Below are positions 1-7,596 of a DNA stretch of 21,453 bases, in pieces (within the stretch, counting starts at the first letter, position 1; each line of letters opens with the position of its first letter). The position numbers were made by a program, and so were the translations under genes. This DNA is from JBMCLJ01 sp048615375 (GTDB lineage: Bacteria; Patescibacteriota; Dojkabacteria; JAOAGR01). The stretch covers positions 1 to 21,453 of the forward strand of contig JBMCLJ010000013.1 of assembly GCA_048615375.1 (NCBI GenBank), written 5' to 3'. The notes beneath the pieces are model-generated. The model did no database searches and was not told where the DNA came from. It saw nothing but the letters and a program-made list of their open reading frames with translations.

Positions 1-1001
1 TCTGACGAAATCTTCTCTACCTTCAACGATGAATCAGAGATTATGTAATCCACATGAGAAGGGTTATTTTTTATAGTGCTCAGCAACAGGTTTTTCACTG
101 CTTTCATGGCTTCATCTTCGGCTCTTTTGATATCCTGCTTAGCAACTATTTTAACAAACTCTTTTGGTGTACCACCGGTAATACCTTGCAGATTTGACCC
201 GAACACTTCGGTATCCGAGTTATATGATCCAACCTGGAACCTACTGGAACCCGCTGATAAATTATAGTTTTCACCGATATCTGCAGCGACAACAGCTACG
301 TCGTCCACACCACCAGGGCTAAGGTTGAGCTTATTCTGGGTCTGGTATACCAGTGATTTGCAGGAACCGGAAATACAGGTAAGTTTTGTACCTTTAGTAA
401 CTTCTTTAATTTCATTAGTTGTATTATATATCCTGATCTCGCCTTTCGCCTTCTCACCAACAGGTTTTTCTTTTGTCGCTTCAGTAAAACTTGATACTGA
501 CTCTACTTCTTCAAGCTCTACAAAATTCACACCCTCGTTACTTGCAAGAGAAATAGTTGTTTCCTCATTAATTTCCCGATACTTAAAAAATAATGTAGCA
601 CTGAATGTCTTGTTGGAAGGGTAGTAAATGTAAAAAAAGCCATACAACCCGATCAGAATGATAAGTATAAGTGGTATCCCAATGTATTGAAATTTCCTGC
701 TCCTGTAAAATCCTGACAGGCAAATAGCTTTAATTTTAGAGCTTAACAGGATAATATATCTTACTATAAATCCTACTATCTGCTGGTGAATCCCCTGATT
801 CCTGGCAACAGCGTTACGCCCTGGATATTCCTGTCCTGAGGAGATTTTGGGTACATGTCGAGAAGGCCTGGATGTAGCGGCGGAATGCAGAAGAGGGAGA
901 AACTCAAAACGTTTTACCTTATTGTCACGCTTTTTTATCTTTCGGGAAGGAGAGGACGCTTTCTGAGGCGTTTTTGCTGGAGAAGACGTTGAAAACTCTA
1001 T
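1..1001 (-). CDS. C-terminal part of a membrane protein with a baseplate-J-like outer region; -1 frame continuation, runs off the window
   Basis: This frame is open from the A10 run to the left edge (333 codons plus 2 nt). It has no ATG, GTG or TTG codon between its upstream stop (about 1024) and the membrane segment, so it is best read as the -1 continuation of the 998-2023 gene. In order it encodes a basic, Ser/Pro-rich linker, a hydrophobic stretch with a tail of charged residues, one clear transmembrane helix (around IPLILIILIGLYGFFYIYY, from about nt 680 to 620), then an outer region rich in beta-strand-like sequence. That region contains GEIRIYNTTNEIKEVTKGTKL, a Cys pair (TCISGSCKS), VVAADIGENYNLSAGS and ITGGTPKEF, a pattern I know from proteins annotated baseplate J/gp47-like in Patescibacteria. 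Predicted topology is N-in, C-out. Function is unknown. The C-terminus lies outside the window. Confidence 0.72.
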   Translation of the reverse strand, partial: MEFSTSSPAKTPQKASSPSRKIKKRDNKVKRFEFLPLLHSAATSRPSRHVPKISSGQEYPGRNAVARNQGIHQQIVGFIVRYIILLSSKIKAICLSGFYRSRKFQYIGIPLILIILIGLYGFFYIYYPSNKTFSATLFFKYREINEETTISLASNEGVNFVELEEVESVSSFTEATKEKPVGEKAKGEIRIYNTTNEIKEVTKGTKLTCISGSCKSLVYQTQNKLNLSPGGVDDVAVVAADIGENYNLSAGSSRFQVGSYNSDTEVFGSNLQGITGGTPKEFVKIVAKQDIKRAEDEAMKAVKNLLLSTIKNNPSHVDYIISDSSLKVEKISS

Positions 1002-1024
1002 TTTTTTTTTAAACGTATATCCTT
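998..1024 (-). promoter_or_regulatory. Candidate -1 frameshift or transcript-slippage site (A10)
   Basis: On the minus strand the upstream frame reads TTA AAA AAA AAA TAG. It thus contains the slippery heptamer A AAA AAA, one codon before the stop. A -1 shift, or one extra A in the mRNA, gives AAA ATA GAG and enters the 333-codon open frame. An SD-like AAGGAT (1019-1024) lies 8 nt upstream of the A run, comparable in arrangement to the stimulator of the E. coli dnaX -1 site. I see no convincing hairpin within 5-10 nt downstream. A one-base deletion in the genome or assembly would look the same. Confidence 0.55.
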
Positions 1025-2023
1025 GCCGGCTTTAAAAGACAAATCGTTAATACCGCTTGTTCTCGACGCTCGCTTTCTCACTCTGGAATTAGTTATTTCA
1101 TGTTCCTCCTTTGAAGATAACTCTGACTCTTGATGAACTGGTTCTCTTGATGATTTCGCTACGCGTGAATTTTTCTTTGCAGAAACTGTATGCTCACCTT
1201 CACTAATATCTTCTTCCCGTGCTACTTCAGTAAATTCTTCATGAGCGAGAAATTGTGGACGATACTCATCTCCTGTATCAACTTTTGCCGGAGATTCGGA
1301 TTCTCCTTCCTCCTCTTTGAGTTCATCCAGGCTGATTTGAACACGAACCTGTGGTACTTCAACAACACCCCCTCCTTTTTTACCGGATTTACTTTCTTCC
1401 TTTTGGGCGTCAACCTCCAGCTTCTGCATTTCACTATTCTCCTCTGTATGCGATTCATTTTCTGAGAGTCCTTCAAGCGTATTTCCCTCTTCACTCGACT
1501 GAACAGCTTCAGCCTCTTCCTCTACCTCCTCTTTTTTCTTTTGTTCTTTACCTGTTTGGACAGATTTTTTCGATGAAGCTTTTCTATCTATCGTTGTTTT
1601 AGTATCTACCAGTGGCACAGCAGTTTTATGGGAAATTGATGTATGATCTGACGCCTCGTCTTTCTGTTCCAGCGCAGGCATATCAGGCACATACCGTTGA
1701 CGCGTGCCTTTTTTAATCACATCAAATTTTTTTCTTTGCGCTTCGTCCCATATTTCTTCCGTAATTTCCCCTATCCTTGATACCACAATAAGGTCTGCTT
1801 CCTGAGCTAATTGCGCACCTGCATCGTCGAGCGTGACAAGTACTAGTAATTTATCAGACTTATCTACAACTCGTTTAAGAATTTTTAAGGTTGTTATAGA
1901 CGTCAAGAGTGAAGCTCGATCAGGTATAACGAGCGTTACCCTTTCTGTCTTCGCTTCGAGTATTTTCTCGAGAATCGAAGTTATTTCATTGTCTGTATCA
2001 ATAAATACCTTGCTGCTATCCAT
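998..2023 (-). CDS. N-terminal part of the same membrane protein: small alpha/beta domain plus acidic disordered linker, ending at a slip site
   Basis: Read alone this is a 341-residue protein ending in KKK and TAG. Residues 1-90 look like a small Rossmann-like alpha/beta domain (VTLVIPDRASLL, KLLVLVTLDD, DLIVV). Residues 120-330 are a low-complexity linker rich in Glu, Lys and Ser, predicted disordered. The end, DLSFKAGKDIRLKKK, leads without a break in sense into the -1 frame, which begins IEFSTSS and carries the membrane helix. In related Patescibacteria proteins, as I recall them, this N-terminal domain, linker, membrane helix and baseplate-J-like region form one polypeptide. The start ATG at 2023 has a GGA-type ribosome site (AAAAGGAACT), and the gene follows the FtsA-like gene by 27 nt, so they are probably co-transcribed. 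The short form would be a soluble cytoplasmic protein. Confidence 0.75.
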   Translation of the reverse strand: MDSSKVFIDTDNEITSILEKILEAKTERVTLVIPDRASLLTSITTLKILKRVVDKSDKLLVLVTLDDAGAQLAQEADLIVVSRIGEITEEIWDEAQRKKFDVIKKGTRQRYVPDMPALEQKDEASDHTSISHKTAVPLVDTKTTIDRKASSKKSVQTGKEQKKKEEVEEEAEAVQSSEEGNTLEGLSENESHTEENSEMQKLEVDAQKEESKSGKKGGGVVEVPQVRVQISLDELKEEEGESESPAKVDTGDEYRPQFLAHEEFTEVAREEDISEGEHTVSAKKNSRVAKSSREPVHQESELSSKEEHEITNSRVRKRASRTSGINDLSFKAGKDIRLKKK

Positions 2024-2050
2024 AGTTCCTTTTCCTACTTAGAAATTACC

Positions 2051-3250
2051 CTACTCAATTAATTCTAACGTAAATCGTGCAATACTTGCAGGGGTGACAT
2101 CCTCAACGGATATTAACAGCTTTTTATCATCAACAATACCACTCAAGTCTTTTGGTTCAAGATAGGAAATTTTTGGAGATCGATTAAAAGGCAATTCTTT
2201 TGTCCATGGAAATTCGACAAGCGCATCTTTTAACTCAGTCAACATTGAACCTCCCCCGCAAAGATACATCCGATGAGGAAAGCCTTTCACACTTTCAATG
2301 AATTCTTCAAGCCCGACAAAAACTGCGAATGCCCATACAGAGACGTCTTTCTGAACTGAATCTTTTACATCTGAAATACGGGAAACAACGAGATCCTTGG
2401 TCGTATACTTTATTTTAAACTCTTCAGCTTCATTCACCGTGAGCTTTAAGTCTGATGCGATACGTTTTGTAAACACTCGTCCCCCAAATGCAATCATATG
2501 AGTTCCTACGGTCACCCCGTTCTGGATCACAGCAATATCTGTTGTTCCTCCACCTACATCAATCACAATGCTTGAGTAAGCTGAGTCTCTTGCTCCATTG
2601 ATGGCCATAGCAACGGCGAATGGCTGAGGAATTATCCCTAGCAGATTCACACCAATTGTATCGGTTATGCTCTTAAGGTAATTGACGTGTAATACAGGAG
2701 CAAAGGTAAAGTAAAATTTGATCTTTGCATCGGTACCAGTCATTCCCATTGGATCCTCTACCCTGAAACCATCAATATGAGCGTCTACTACAATATGGTT
2801 CAGCATTTCAATGTTCGTCAACTCTCCTGTTGTATCACCAATGTGAGTAAAGACCAGGTGCTCAGCTTCCCGATATGCTTCATCAAGGATCTTTTCTGAG
2901 ACCACATCAAGCTCTTTCGCGTCAATGGGCTTGGAAGGGTCATTTCTCGTATATTTTGCCTCAACCATCACACCTTTAACCAGCTCCCCTGCAATGCCCA
3001 TAATTGCACCGTCAAACTTTTTCTGCTTGAGATTGAGCATAGATTCCTGAACGGTTTCAATGACACGACGAATACTTGTAACGGTTCCGTTTTTCATTGC
3101 GGCAGCATGCTGCCTGGTCTTGAGATATTCATCTATGACAACAGCCCGATCATGAATTGAAAACACTATCAGTTTCAGAAACTCAGTTCCTACATCAAGA
3201 CAAATGAATGTTTTCTCTTCTAGAGATTTATGTTTTTTAAATGAGAACAT
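2051..3250 (-). CDS. FtsA/PilM-like actin-fold ATPase with SHS2 insertion
   Basis: This 399-residue protein has the actin-like ATPase signature. The phosphate-1 motif is LDVGTEFLKLIVF near residue 18, phosphate-2 is IDVGGGTTDIAVI at 230-242, and the adenosine motif is YLCGGGSML at 329-337. An SHS2-like insertion falls at about 80-200, as in FtsA and PilM. No C-terminal amphipathic FtsA membrane helix is obvious. Its partner is probably the downstream membrane protein (27 nt away), as PilM pairs with PilN or FtsA with membrane division proteins. It would act at the inner face of the cytoplasmic membrane. The start ATG at 3250 shares a divergent intergenic region with ftsH; a perfect -35 TTGACA (3294-3299, minus) is present, but the nearest -10 (TATAGT) is 20 nt away, longer than ideal. 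Whether it serves division or a pilus/secretion-like apparatus cannot be told here. Confidence 0.8.
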   Translation of the reverse strand: MFSFKKHKSLEEKTFICLDVGTEFLKLIVFSIHDRAVVIDEYLKTRQHAAAMKNGTVTSIRRVIETVQESMLNLKQKKFDGAIMGIAGELVKGVMVEAKYTRNDPSKPIDAKELDVVSEKILDEAYREAEHLVFTHIGDTTGELTNIEMLNHIVVDAHIDGFRVEDPMGMTGTDAKIKFYFTFAPVLHVNYLKSITDTIGVNLLGIIPQPFAVAMAINGARDSAYSSIVIDVGGGTTDIAVIQNGVTVGTHMIAFGGRVFTKRIASDLKLTVNEAEEFKIKYTTKDLVVSRISDVKDSVQKDVSVWAFAVFVGLEEFIESVKGFPHRMYLCGGGSMLTELKDALVEFPWTKELPFNRSPKISYLEPKDLSGIVDDKKLLISVEDVTPASIARFTLELIE

Positions 3251-3322
3251 TATGTTCTATGAAGTACACTATACTGATACAAAATAGCATTTATGTCAAA
3301 TCGTTATTTTCTTGTATCTATG

Positions 3323-3351
3323 TTACCAAAGTCAGGATAATAGTGTATAAT
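3323..3351 (+). promoter_or_regulatory. Probable sigma70-type promoter of ftsH
   Basis: A -35-like TTACCA at 3323-3328 is followed after 17 nt by a perfect -10 TATAAT at 3346-3351. The expected transcript start near 3358 leaves a leader of about 100 nt before ftsH, in which I see no obvious riboswitch or hairpin. Confidence 0.5.
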
Positions 3352-3462
3352 GCGTAAGTTTATATTTACGTATCGCTTCAAATACAATTACAACAGCCTT
3401 GCTTCCATTTACATTAAAAACTATGCTAGGATTCACGCATACGGGTAATAAACTTGAACATC

Positions 3463-5415
3463 ATGACTAAGGACGTGAAAAAAGACCAAAAAAAACGAAA
3501 CGCTGAAGAAGAACAGGATACGCAGAAAGACAGTAAAGGAAAGAGTCCGAATCACAACAAACGTAATCCTGTAATTAATGTAGTAAATACTGGGCAGAAA
3601 AGATCCTGGTACAGAAACCCGACCGTTCTCATCATCCTTTTCTTTATCGTAACGCTCATCATTGGACGACTCCTTACCATTACCCCGACTGACAACACGG
3701 TATCGTTTGGTGAATTTATGACTCAGGTAAAAGAAGGGGAGTACGAAAAGCTGGAAATCAGTGAACGGAGTGCAAAAATAGTATTTGAAGATGAACAGAA
3801 GGAACCTGTACTGACTATGATCCCCAACCAGGAAGACTTCCGTTCTGCCTTAACCCAAATCGGCATTGAACCAATAAACGAAAAGATAGCGTTCAAGCAC
3901 CCCTCAGATATTGACCTTCTTTCGATCATTTCGACGCTTGCACTCATCATTTTCATTGGTGTTATCGCGTTTAGTTTCTTTTCAGCAAAAAACATCGCGT
4001 CTGGCGGCCCAATGATGGGGTTTGGCGACACCAAGGCAAAGTTATTTGTATTCGGAAAAAAACAAAATGTAAAATTTTCACAGGTCAAAGGTGCAGACGA
4101 GTCTGTAGAAGAAGTAAAGGAAATTGTGTCATTTTTGAAAACCCCGCAGAAGTTTATCAAACTGGGAGCCAGAATCCCGAAAGGTGTTTTACTTGTCGGG
4201 CCTCCTGGTACAGGTAAGACATTGCTGGCCCGGGCAATTGCAGGCGAGGCGAATGTTCCATTCTTCTTTACTTCAGGTTCTGAATTCGAAGAAATGCTTG
4301 TAGGTACGGGAGCTTCACGTGTAAGGGACTTATTCAGCAAGGCAAAAAAAGCCGCACCTTCTATCATCTTTATTGACGAAATTGACTCAATTGCCCGTAA
4401 ACGAGGTACAGTGATAAATTCCGGCAACACTGAACAAACCCTTAACCAGATTCTGGTAGAGATGGATGGTTTTGATGTGAATACCAATGTAATTGTCATT
4501 GCGGCCACAAATCGCCCGGATGTGCTTGACCCTGCAATCATCCGCCCAGGACGGTTCGACCGGAGGGTAGTTCTCGACCTGCCTGACGTAAAGGGGCGGG
4601 AAGATATATTAAAAGTGCATGCCAAAAACAAACCACTCAATAAAGAAGTAGACCTGGTGACCGTAGCCAAGCGCACTATTGGATTCAGTGGGGCAGATCT
4701 CGAAAATACACTCAATGAAGCTGCTCTTATAGCTGCAAACGCGAACAGGCATGAGATTACAAATGATGATATCGAAGAAGCTGCGACAAAAGTCACCATC
4801 GGACCGGCCAAGAAACGTCCCAAGTCAGATAAGCAAAAGAGACTTGTAGCATACCACGAAGCGGGACATGCTATTGCGGGCTTCTTTGCTAAAGGTTCCG
4901 ATAAAGTGCATAGAATTTCTATAGTTTCAAGAGGGTATACGGGTGGCGTTACCATGTATCTCCCCCAGGAAGAGGAAATGGAACTGCGCACTGAAGAGAA
5001 ATTCAATGCAGAACTGGTCACACTGTTCGGTGGACGAAGTGCTGAGAAGTTAACATTCGACAGTGTTACGACTGGCGCAAGCTCAGATATTCAACGCGCA
5101 TCGCAGATTGCACGGGATATGGTCAGAAAGTACGGTATGAGCTCTCTTGGATATGTCGATTATACGATTGATACGGATTATTTTGGAGGAAGTGCTACAC
5201 AATACTCTGACAAAACGTCTGAAGCGATAGACGAAGAGGTAAAGAAAATACTTGATACTGCTTCAAAAGAAGCTGAGAGAATACTTCAAAAAGAGCGGCA
5301 AAAGCTTGATGAGCTAGCCGAGATGCTTATTGAAAAAGAAGTTATTGAGAGCGATGAATTCTACGAATTTATGGAGGGGAAAAAAGCAGAAGGACATACT
5401 GAAGAGAAATCTTAA
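3463..5415 (+). CDS. ftsH: ATP-dependent zinc metalloprotease FtsH
   Basis: A membrane-bound AAA+ protease that extracts and degrades membrane and soluble proteins as a hexamer. Positions use the longest frame, which starts at a TTG at 3454 (653 residues); the ATG at 3463 (650 residues) is the likelier start, with no clear SD at either. After a charged tail come membrane helix 1 (about 56-76), a periplasm-side domain, helix 2 (about 154-177), Walker A GPPGTGKT (249-256), Walker B IIFIDE (304-309), the second region of homology around NRPDVLDPAIIRPGRFDRR, and the zinc site HEAGH (468-472) with its third ligand Asp in TTGASSDIQRA (545). Length is normal. One oddity: the pore loop, usually MFVG, reads MLVG (281-284), so the key aromatic residue is absent. 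A small membrane protein follows 15 nt downstream. Confidence 0.96.
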   Translation: MTKDVKKDQKKRNAEEEQDTQKDSKGKSPNHNKRNPVINVVNTGQKRSWYRNPTVLIILFFIVTLIIGRLLTITPTDNTVSFGEFMTQVKEGEYEKLEISERSAKIVFEDEQKEPVLTMIPNQEDFRSALTQIGIEPINEKIAFKHPSDIDLLSIISTLALIIFIGVIAFSFFSAKNIASGGPMMGFGDTKAKLFVFGKKQNVKFSQVKGADESVEEVKEIVSFLKTPQKFIKLGARIPKGVLLVGPPGTGKTLLARAIAGEANVPFFFTSGSEFEEMLVGTGASRVRDLFSKAKKAAPSIIFIDEIDSIARKRGTVINSGNTEQTLNQILVEMDGFDVNTNVIVIAATNRPDVLDPAIIRPGRFDRRVVLDLPDVKGREDILKVHAKNKPLNKEVDLVTVAKRTIGFSGADLENTLNEAALIAANANRHEITNDDIEEAATKVTIGPAKKRPKSDKQKRLVAYHEAGHAIAGFFAKGSDKVHRISIVSRGYTGGVTMYLPQEEEMELRTEEKFNAELVTLFGGRSAEKLTFDSVTTGASSDIQRASQIARDMVRKYGMSSLGYVDYTIDTDYFGGSATQYSDKTSEAIDEEVKKILDTASKEAERILQKERQKLDELAEMLIEKEVIESDEFYEFMEGKKAEGHTEEKS

Positions 5416-5430
5416 CCGTAGCTGACAAAC

Positions 5431-5628
5431 ATGAATGATAGAAAAGCAACAAGAAGATCAATACTCCTGGTTCTCGGGGTGCTGCTTATGTTCTATCTTT
5501 CAATTATGCTCGCCTGGTCGTTCACAAGCGAAAAGAACCCGCCAACGAACACGCTCTGGGACTGGAAGCGTGAAGGGTACGAATCAAATCCTCTTCACGA
5601 TCGTTACCAGATTGAGGAGGAGGAGTAA
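5431..5628 (+). CDS. Small single-pass membrane protein of unknown function
   Basis: A 65-residue frame begins 15 nt after the ftsH stop on the same strand, so it is probably in the ftsH operon. It has a positive N-terminus (NDRKATRRS), one hydrophobic helix at about 11-31, a Trp-containing middle (LWDWKREGYES) and a very acidic tail (IEEEE). The positive-inside rule suggests N-in, C-out. It matches no family I recognise. Its stop directly abuts the convergent aspS stop. The frame is short, but position, composition and membrane helix make it believable. A partner or substrate adaptor of FtsH would be speculation. Confidence 0.6.
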   Translation: MNDRKATRRSILLVLGVLLMFYLSIMLAWSFTSEKNPPTNTLWDWKREGYESNPLHDRYQIEEEE

Positions 5629-6960
5629 CTATTCCTTATCCCTCATTTCTGAGATCCTCTGCCCTGCAATCCTGTCCAAATCGGAAGGAAATAAGGTAGC
5701 TTCTCTGATATTTTTCAGTTCCAGGATTTGCATAGTCATTCTCTCAAGCCCAAGTGAGAATCCAGCTTCCGACGGAATTCCATACTTGAAGGCTTCAAGA
5801 TAGTGAGCGTACGTATCAAGCGTCAAGCCCTGATCTTTCATCCTCTCCAGCAATACTTCATAATCATGGATTCTATGAGTACCTGAAAGCCATTCAAGCC
5901 CCCTGCATTCAAGGTCAAAGCTTAGTGACTCTTCAGGCTGCTCCGTGTCATTCCAGGTATAAAAATTCTTGTCCTTCTTAAAGTTTAACAGCCACAAAAA
6001 GTCAGATGCGTGCTCCTCTCTTGCCCACGCGGCAATTTCCCGTTCGTCATCAGGATCCAAGTCAAGCTCTTCACGCTGTGCAGGCTTACCTGTGCTTTTT
6101 TCAATAAGCTCAAGAGCTTCTCGAACTTTAATCCGGGGAAACGCACCTTCAGGTAAACGGGGTAATTCAACGCTCCATAGAGCAAGTTCTTCTGAGTGGT
6201 GCTCAGCAAGATACCCAAGAATATCCCGTACAACTCCTTCAACGACCTGTAATGCCTCGTCATAGGAATCAATAAATCCCATCTCTCCATCAAGTTGAGT
6301 CAATTCCATTATATGCCTTGAAGTATTATGTTTCTCAGCACGAAATACAGGGGCAATGGTAAACACCCGCTCAAATACTCCAACCATGATCTGCTTGTAT
6401 ACTTGCGGACTCTGGGCAAGATATGCTTTATCCTGGTAGTATTTGACTTCAAATACAGATGCCCCGCTTTCGGAGGGTGCCCCCATAAGCGCTGGTGTAC
6501 GGAATTCTGTAAACCCGCGTCTCACCATTGCATTCCGGAATGCATTCAAAATACCTGCCTGGACTGCAAAAATAGCTTTTTGCTTTTCGTGGCGTAACGT
6601 GACTGGCCGGTGATCGATTATAGTCTCCATATGAGCATCTACTTCTTCCTTATTGATCTCAACTGGAATCATGTCTGTTACGGCAGATTCAACTTTAATT
6701 TTGGTTACCTGGATCTCAACAGAGTCTTTTTTAGGGCTTTCAACTACTTTTCCTGTAATTCTAAGGACTGATTCAACCTGAAGATCTTTAACGGTATCTA
6801 TAAGTGTATCATCGAGTACACACTGCACCAATCCAGTCCTATCACGTAAAACGACAAAAGCAACCTTCCCGAGGTTACGAAAGCGATGCATCCATCCGCC
6901 CAAAACCACCTCTTCACCGACTTTGGCGGGCAACTCATTGACCATTACTCTCTTTTCCAT
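5629..6960 (-). CDS. aspS: Aspartyl-tRNA synthetase, archaeal-like, predicted non-discriminating (Asp-tRNA Asp/Asn)
   Basis: This class II synthetase charges tRNA-Asp with aspartate. It has an OB-fold anticodon domain followed directly by the catalytic core, without the GAD insertion of the usual bacterial AspRS, which fits its 443 residues. Motif 2 is FRAEKHNTSRH; motif 3 is GFSLGLERMTM near the end. The OB fold carries His in GWMHRF (residue 25) and Pro in ESPKKD (residue 76). These match the His and Pro reported to allow relaxed tRNA choice in Deinococcus AspRS2, so it probably also makes Asp-tRNA-Asn, which needs GatCAB elsewhere. I prefer the ATG at 6960 over the one at 7008: the family begins there and a TATAAT box sits 6 nt upstream, inside the longer frame. 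It lies downstream of the Nudix gene on the same strand. Confidence 0.92.
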   Translation of the reverse strand: MEKRVMVNELPAKVGEEVVLGGWMHRFRNLGKVAFVVLRDRTGLVQCVLDDTLIDTVKDLQVESVLRITGKVVESPKKDSVEIQVTKIKVESAVTDMIPVEINKEEVDAHMETIIDHRPVTLRHEKQKAIFAVQAGILNAFRNAMVRRGFTEFRTPALMGAPSESGASVFEVKYYQDKAYLAQSPQVYKQIMVGVFERVFTIAPVFRAEKHNTSRHIMELTQLDGEMGFIDSYDEALQVVEGVVRDILGYLAEHHSEELALWSVELPRLPEGAFPRIKVREALELIEKSTGKPAQREELDLDPDDEREIAAWAREEHASDFLWLLNFKKDKNFYTWNDTEQPEESLSFDLECRGLEWLSGTHRIHDYEVLLERMKDQGLTLDTYAHYLEAFKYGIPSEAGFSLGLERMTMQILELKNIREATLFPSDLDRIAGQRISEMRDKE

Positions 6961-6966
6961 TGATGG

Positions 6967-6972
6967 ATTATA
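6967..6972 (-). promoter_or_regulatory. -10 box for a leaderless aspS transcript
   Basis: A perfect TATAAT on the minus strand ends exactly 6 nt before the aspS ATG at 6960, so transcription would begin at or next to the A of the start codon. The -35 region (TTCGAA at 17 nt spacing) is poor. No Shine-Dalgarno sequence lies between. Confidence 0.5.
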
Positions 6973-7016
6973 CAGAAATTCTGAGATATTTCGAATAAAC
7001 AGGCTCATTCGCTACC

Positions 7017-7541
7017 TCAGTCAAATGAATGTTTATTCACCTGTTCTTCCAGGTATTTACTTATTTTTCCCCAGCGCATAAATCTGAAGGCCATTTCCTG
7101 CACATGAAAGAAGTCCCGGTGCAATATAATTCCTTTCGCCGGATCCTCCGTGGAAGGATGAACCTTTGCTATCTTTGCTATAAAAATCATTTCCGAGTGA
7201 TTTGAAACATAGTGGGTAGAATGGTTGATGAGGCGAACTTCCAGAAAACCAAGCAACTTATATTTTTTTATATCGATATCTGCTTCTTCGTGTAGTTCGC
7301 GCTTAAGAGCCAGTATAGGATTTTCGTTCCTTTCAACAGTACCACCTGGTATCATCCAGTTTCCTATTCCATCATTGGAAACCATGCAAACCATCTTACT
7401 TTCTTCCAGGGCAATACACCTGACTTTTTTTATGTTCGAAAAGTTTTTTGAGTCGAGAAGATCACTGGTCGGAAAAAACTTTAAATTCAGTTTTTTCGTA
7501 ATCATACGCCTCTGATATGTAATAGGCTCGATTTGTATCAT
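7017..7541 (-). CDS. Nudix hydrolase family protein
   Basis: This 174-residue protein carries a complete Nudix box: G-x5-E-x7-REL-x-EE, seen as GTVERNE then NPILALK then RELHEEA. It would bind Mg2+ and cleave a nucleoside-diphosphate-linked substrate. The Gly that normally ends the box is Ala (EEADI). The preceding strand (GNWMIPGGTVE) is typical. The first 40 residues before the fold have no recognised domain, and an inner Met at residue 13 is a second possible start. The substrate cannot be deduced; house-cleaning of damaged nucleotides is common in the family, and the neighbouring repair gene nth makes it plausible here. The ATG at 7541 is supported by a good promoter 8 nt upstream. aspS follows on the same strand. 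Confidence 0.85.
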   Translation of the reverse strand: MIQIEPITYQRRMITKKLNLKFFPTSDLLDSKNFSNIKKVRCIALEESKMVCMVSNDGIGNWMIPGGTVERNENPILALKRELHEEADIDIKKYKLLGFLEVRLINHSTHYVSNHSEMIFIAKIAKVHPSTEDPAKGIILHRDFFHVQEMAFRFMRWGKISKYLEEQVNKHSFD

Positions 7542-7549
7542 AATGATGA

Positions 7550-7579
7550 AGTATACGCTGATTTATGTTTTTTTGACAA
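7550..7579 (-). promoter_or_regulatory. Strong sigma70-type promoter of the Nudix gene
   Basis: On the minus strand, -35 TTGTCA (7574-7579, 5/6 match), 18 nt spacer, and -10 TATACT (7550-7555, 5/6 match). The -10 ends 8 nt before the ATG at 7541, so the leader is about 0-2 nt. It lies in the 55-nt gap after nth. Confidence 0.65.
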
Positions 7580-7596
7580 TCATATTTATGGTATAG

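Noticed and set aside
1..624. Plus-strand frames at 76-267 and 325-624
   Set aside because: They are antisense to the open minus-strand frame with the membrane helix and baseplate-J-like pattern, and show no coherent protein features.
3723..5021. 432-codon open frame on the minus strand inside ftsH
   Set aside because: It lies fully antisense to a clear ftsH, its translation is Ser-rich with no motif, and it is a mirror of the codon pattern of the real gene.
5435..5803. 122-codon plus-strand frame overlapping the small ORF and the end of aspS
   Set aside because: It overlaps aspS antisense and lacks a membrane or domain pattern; the frame at 5431-5628 is more coherent.
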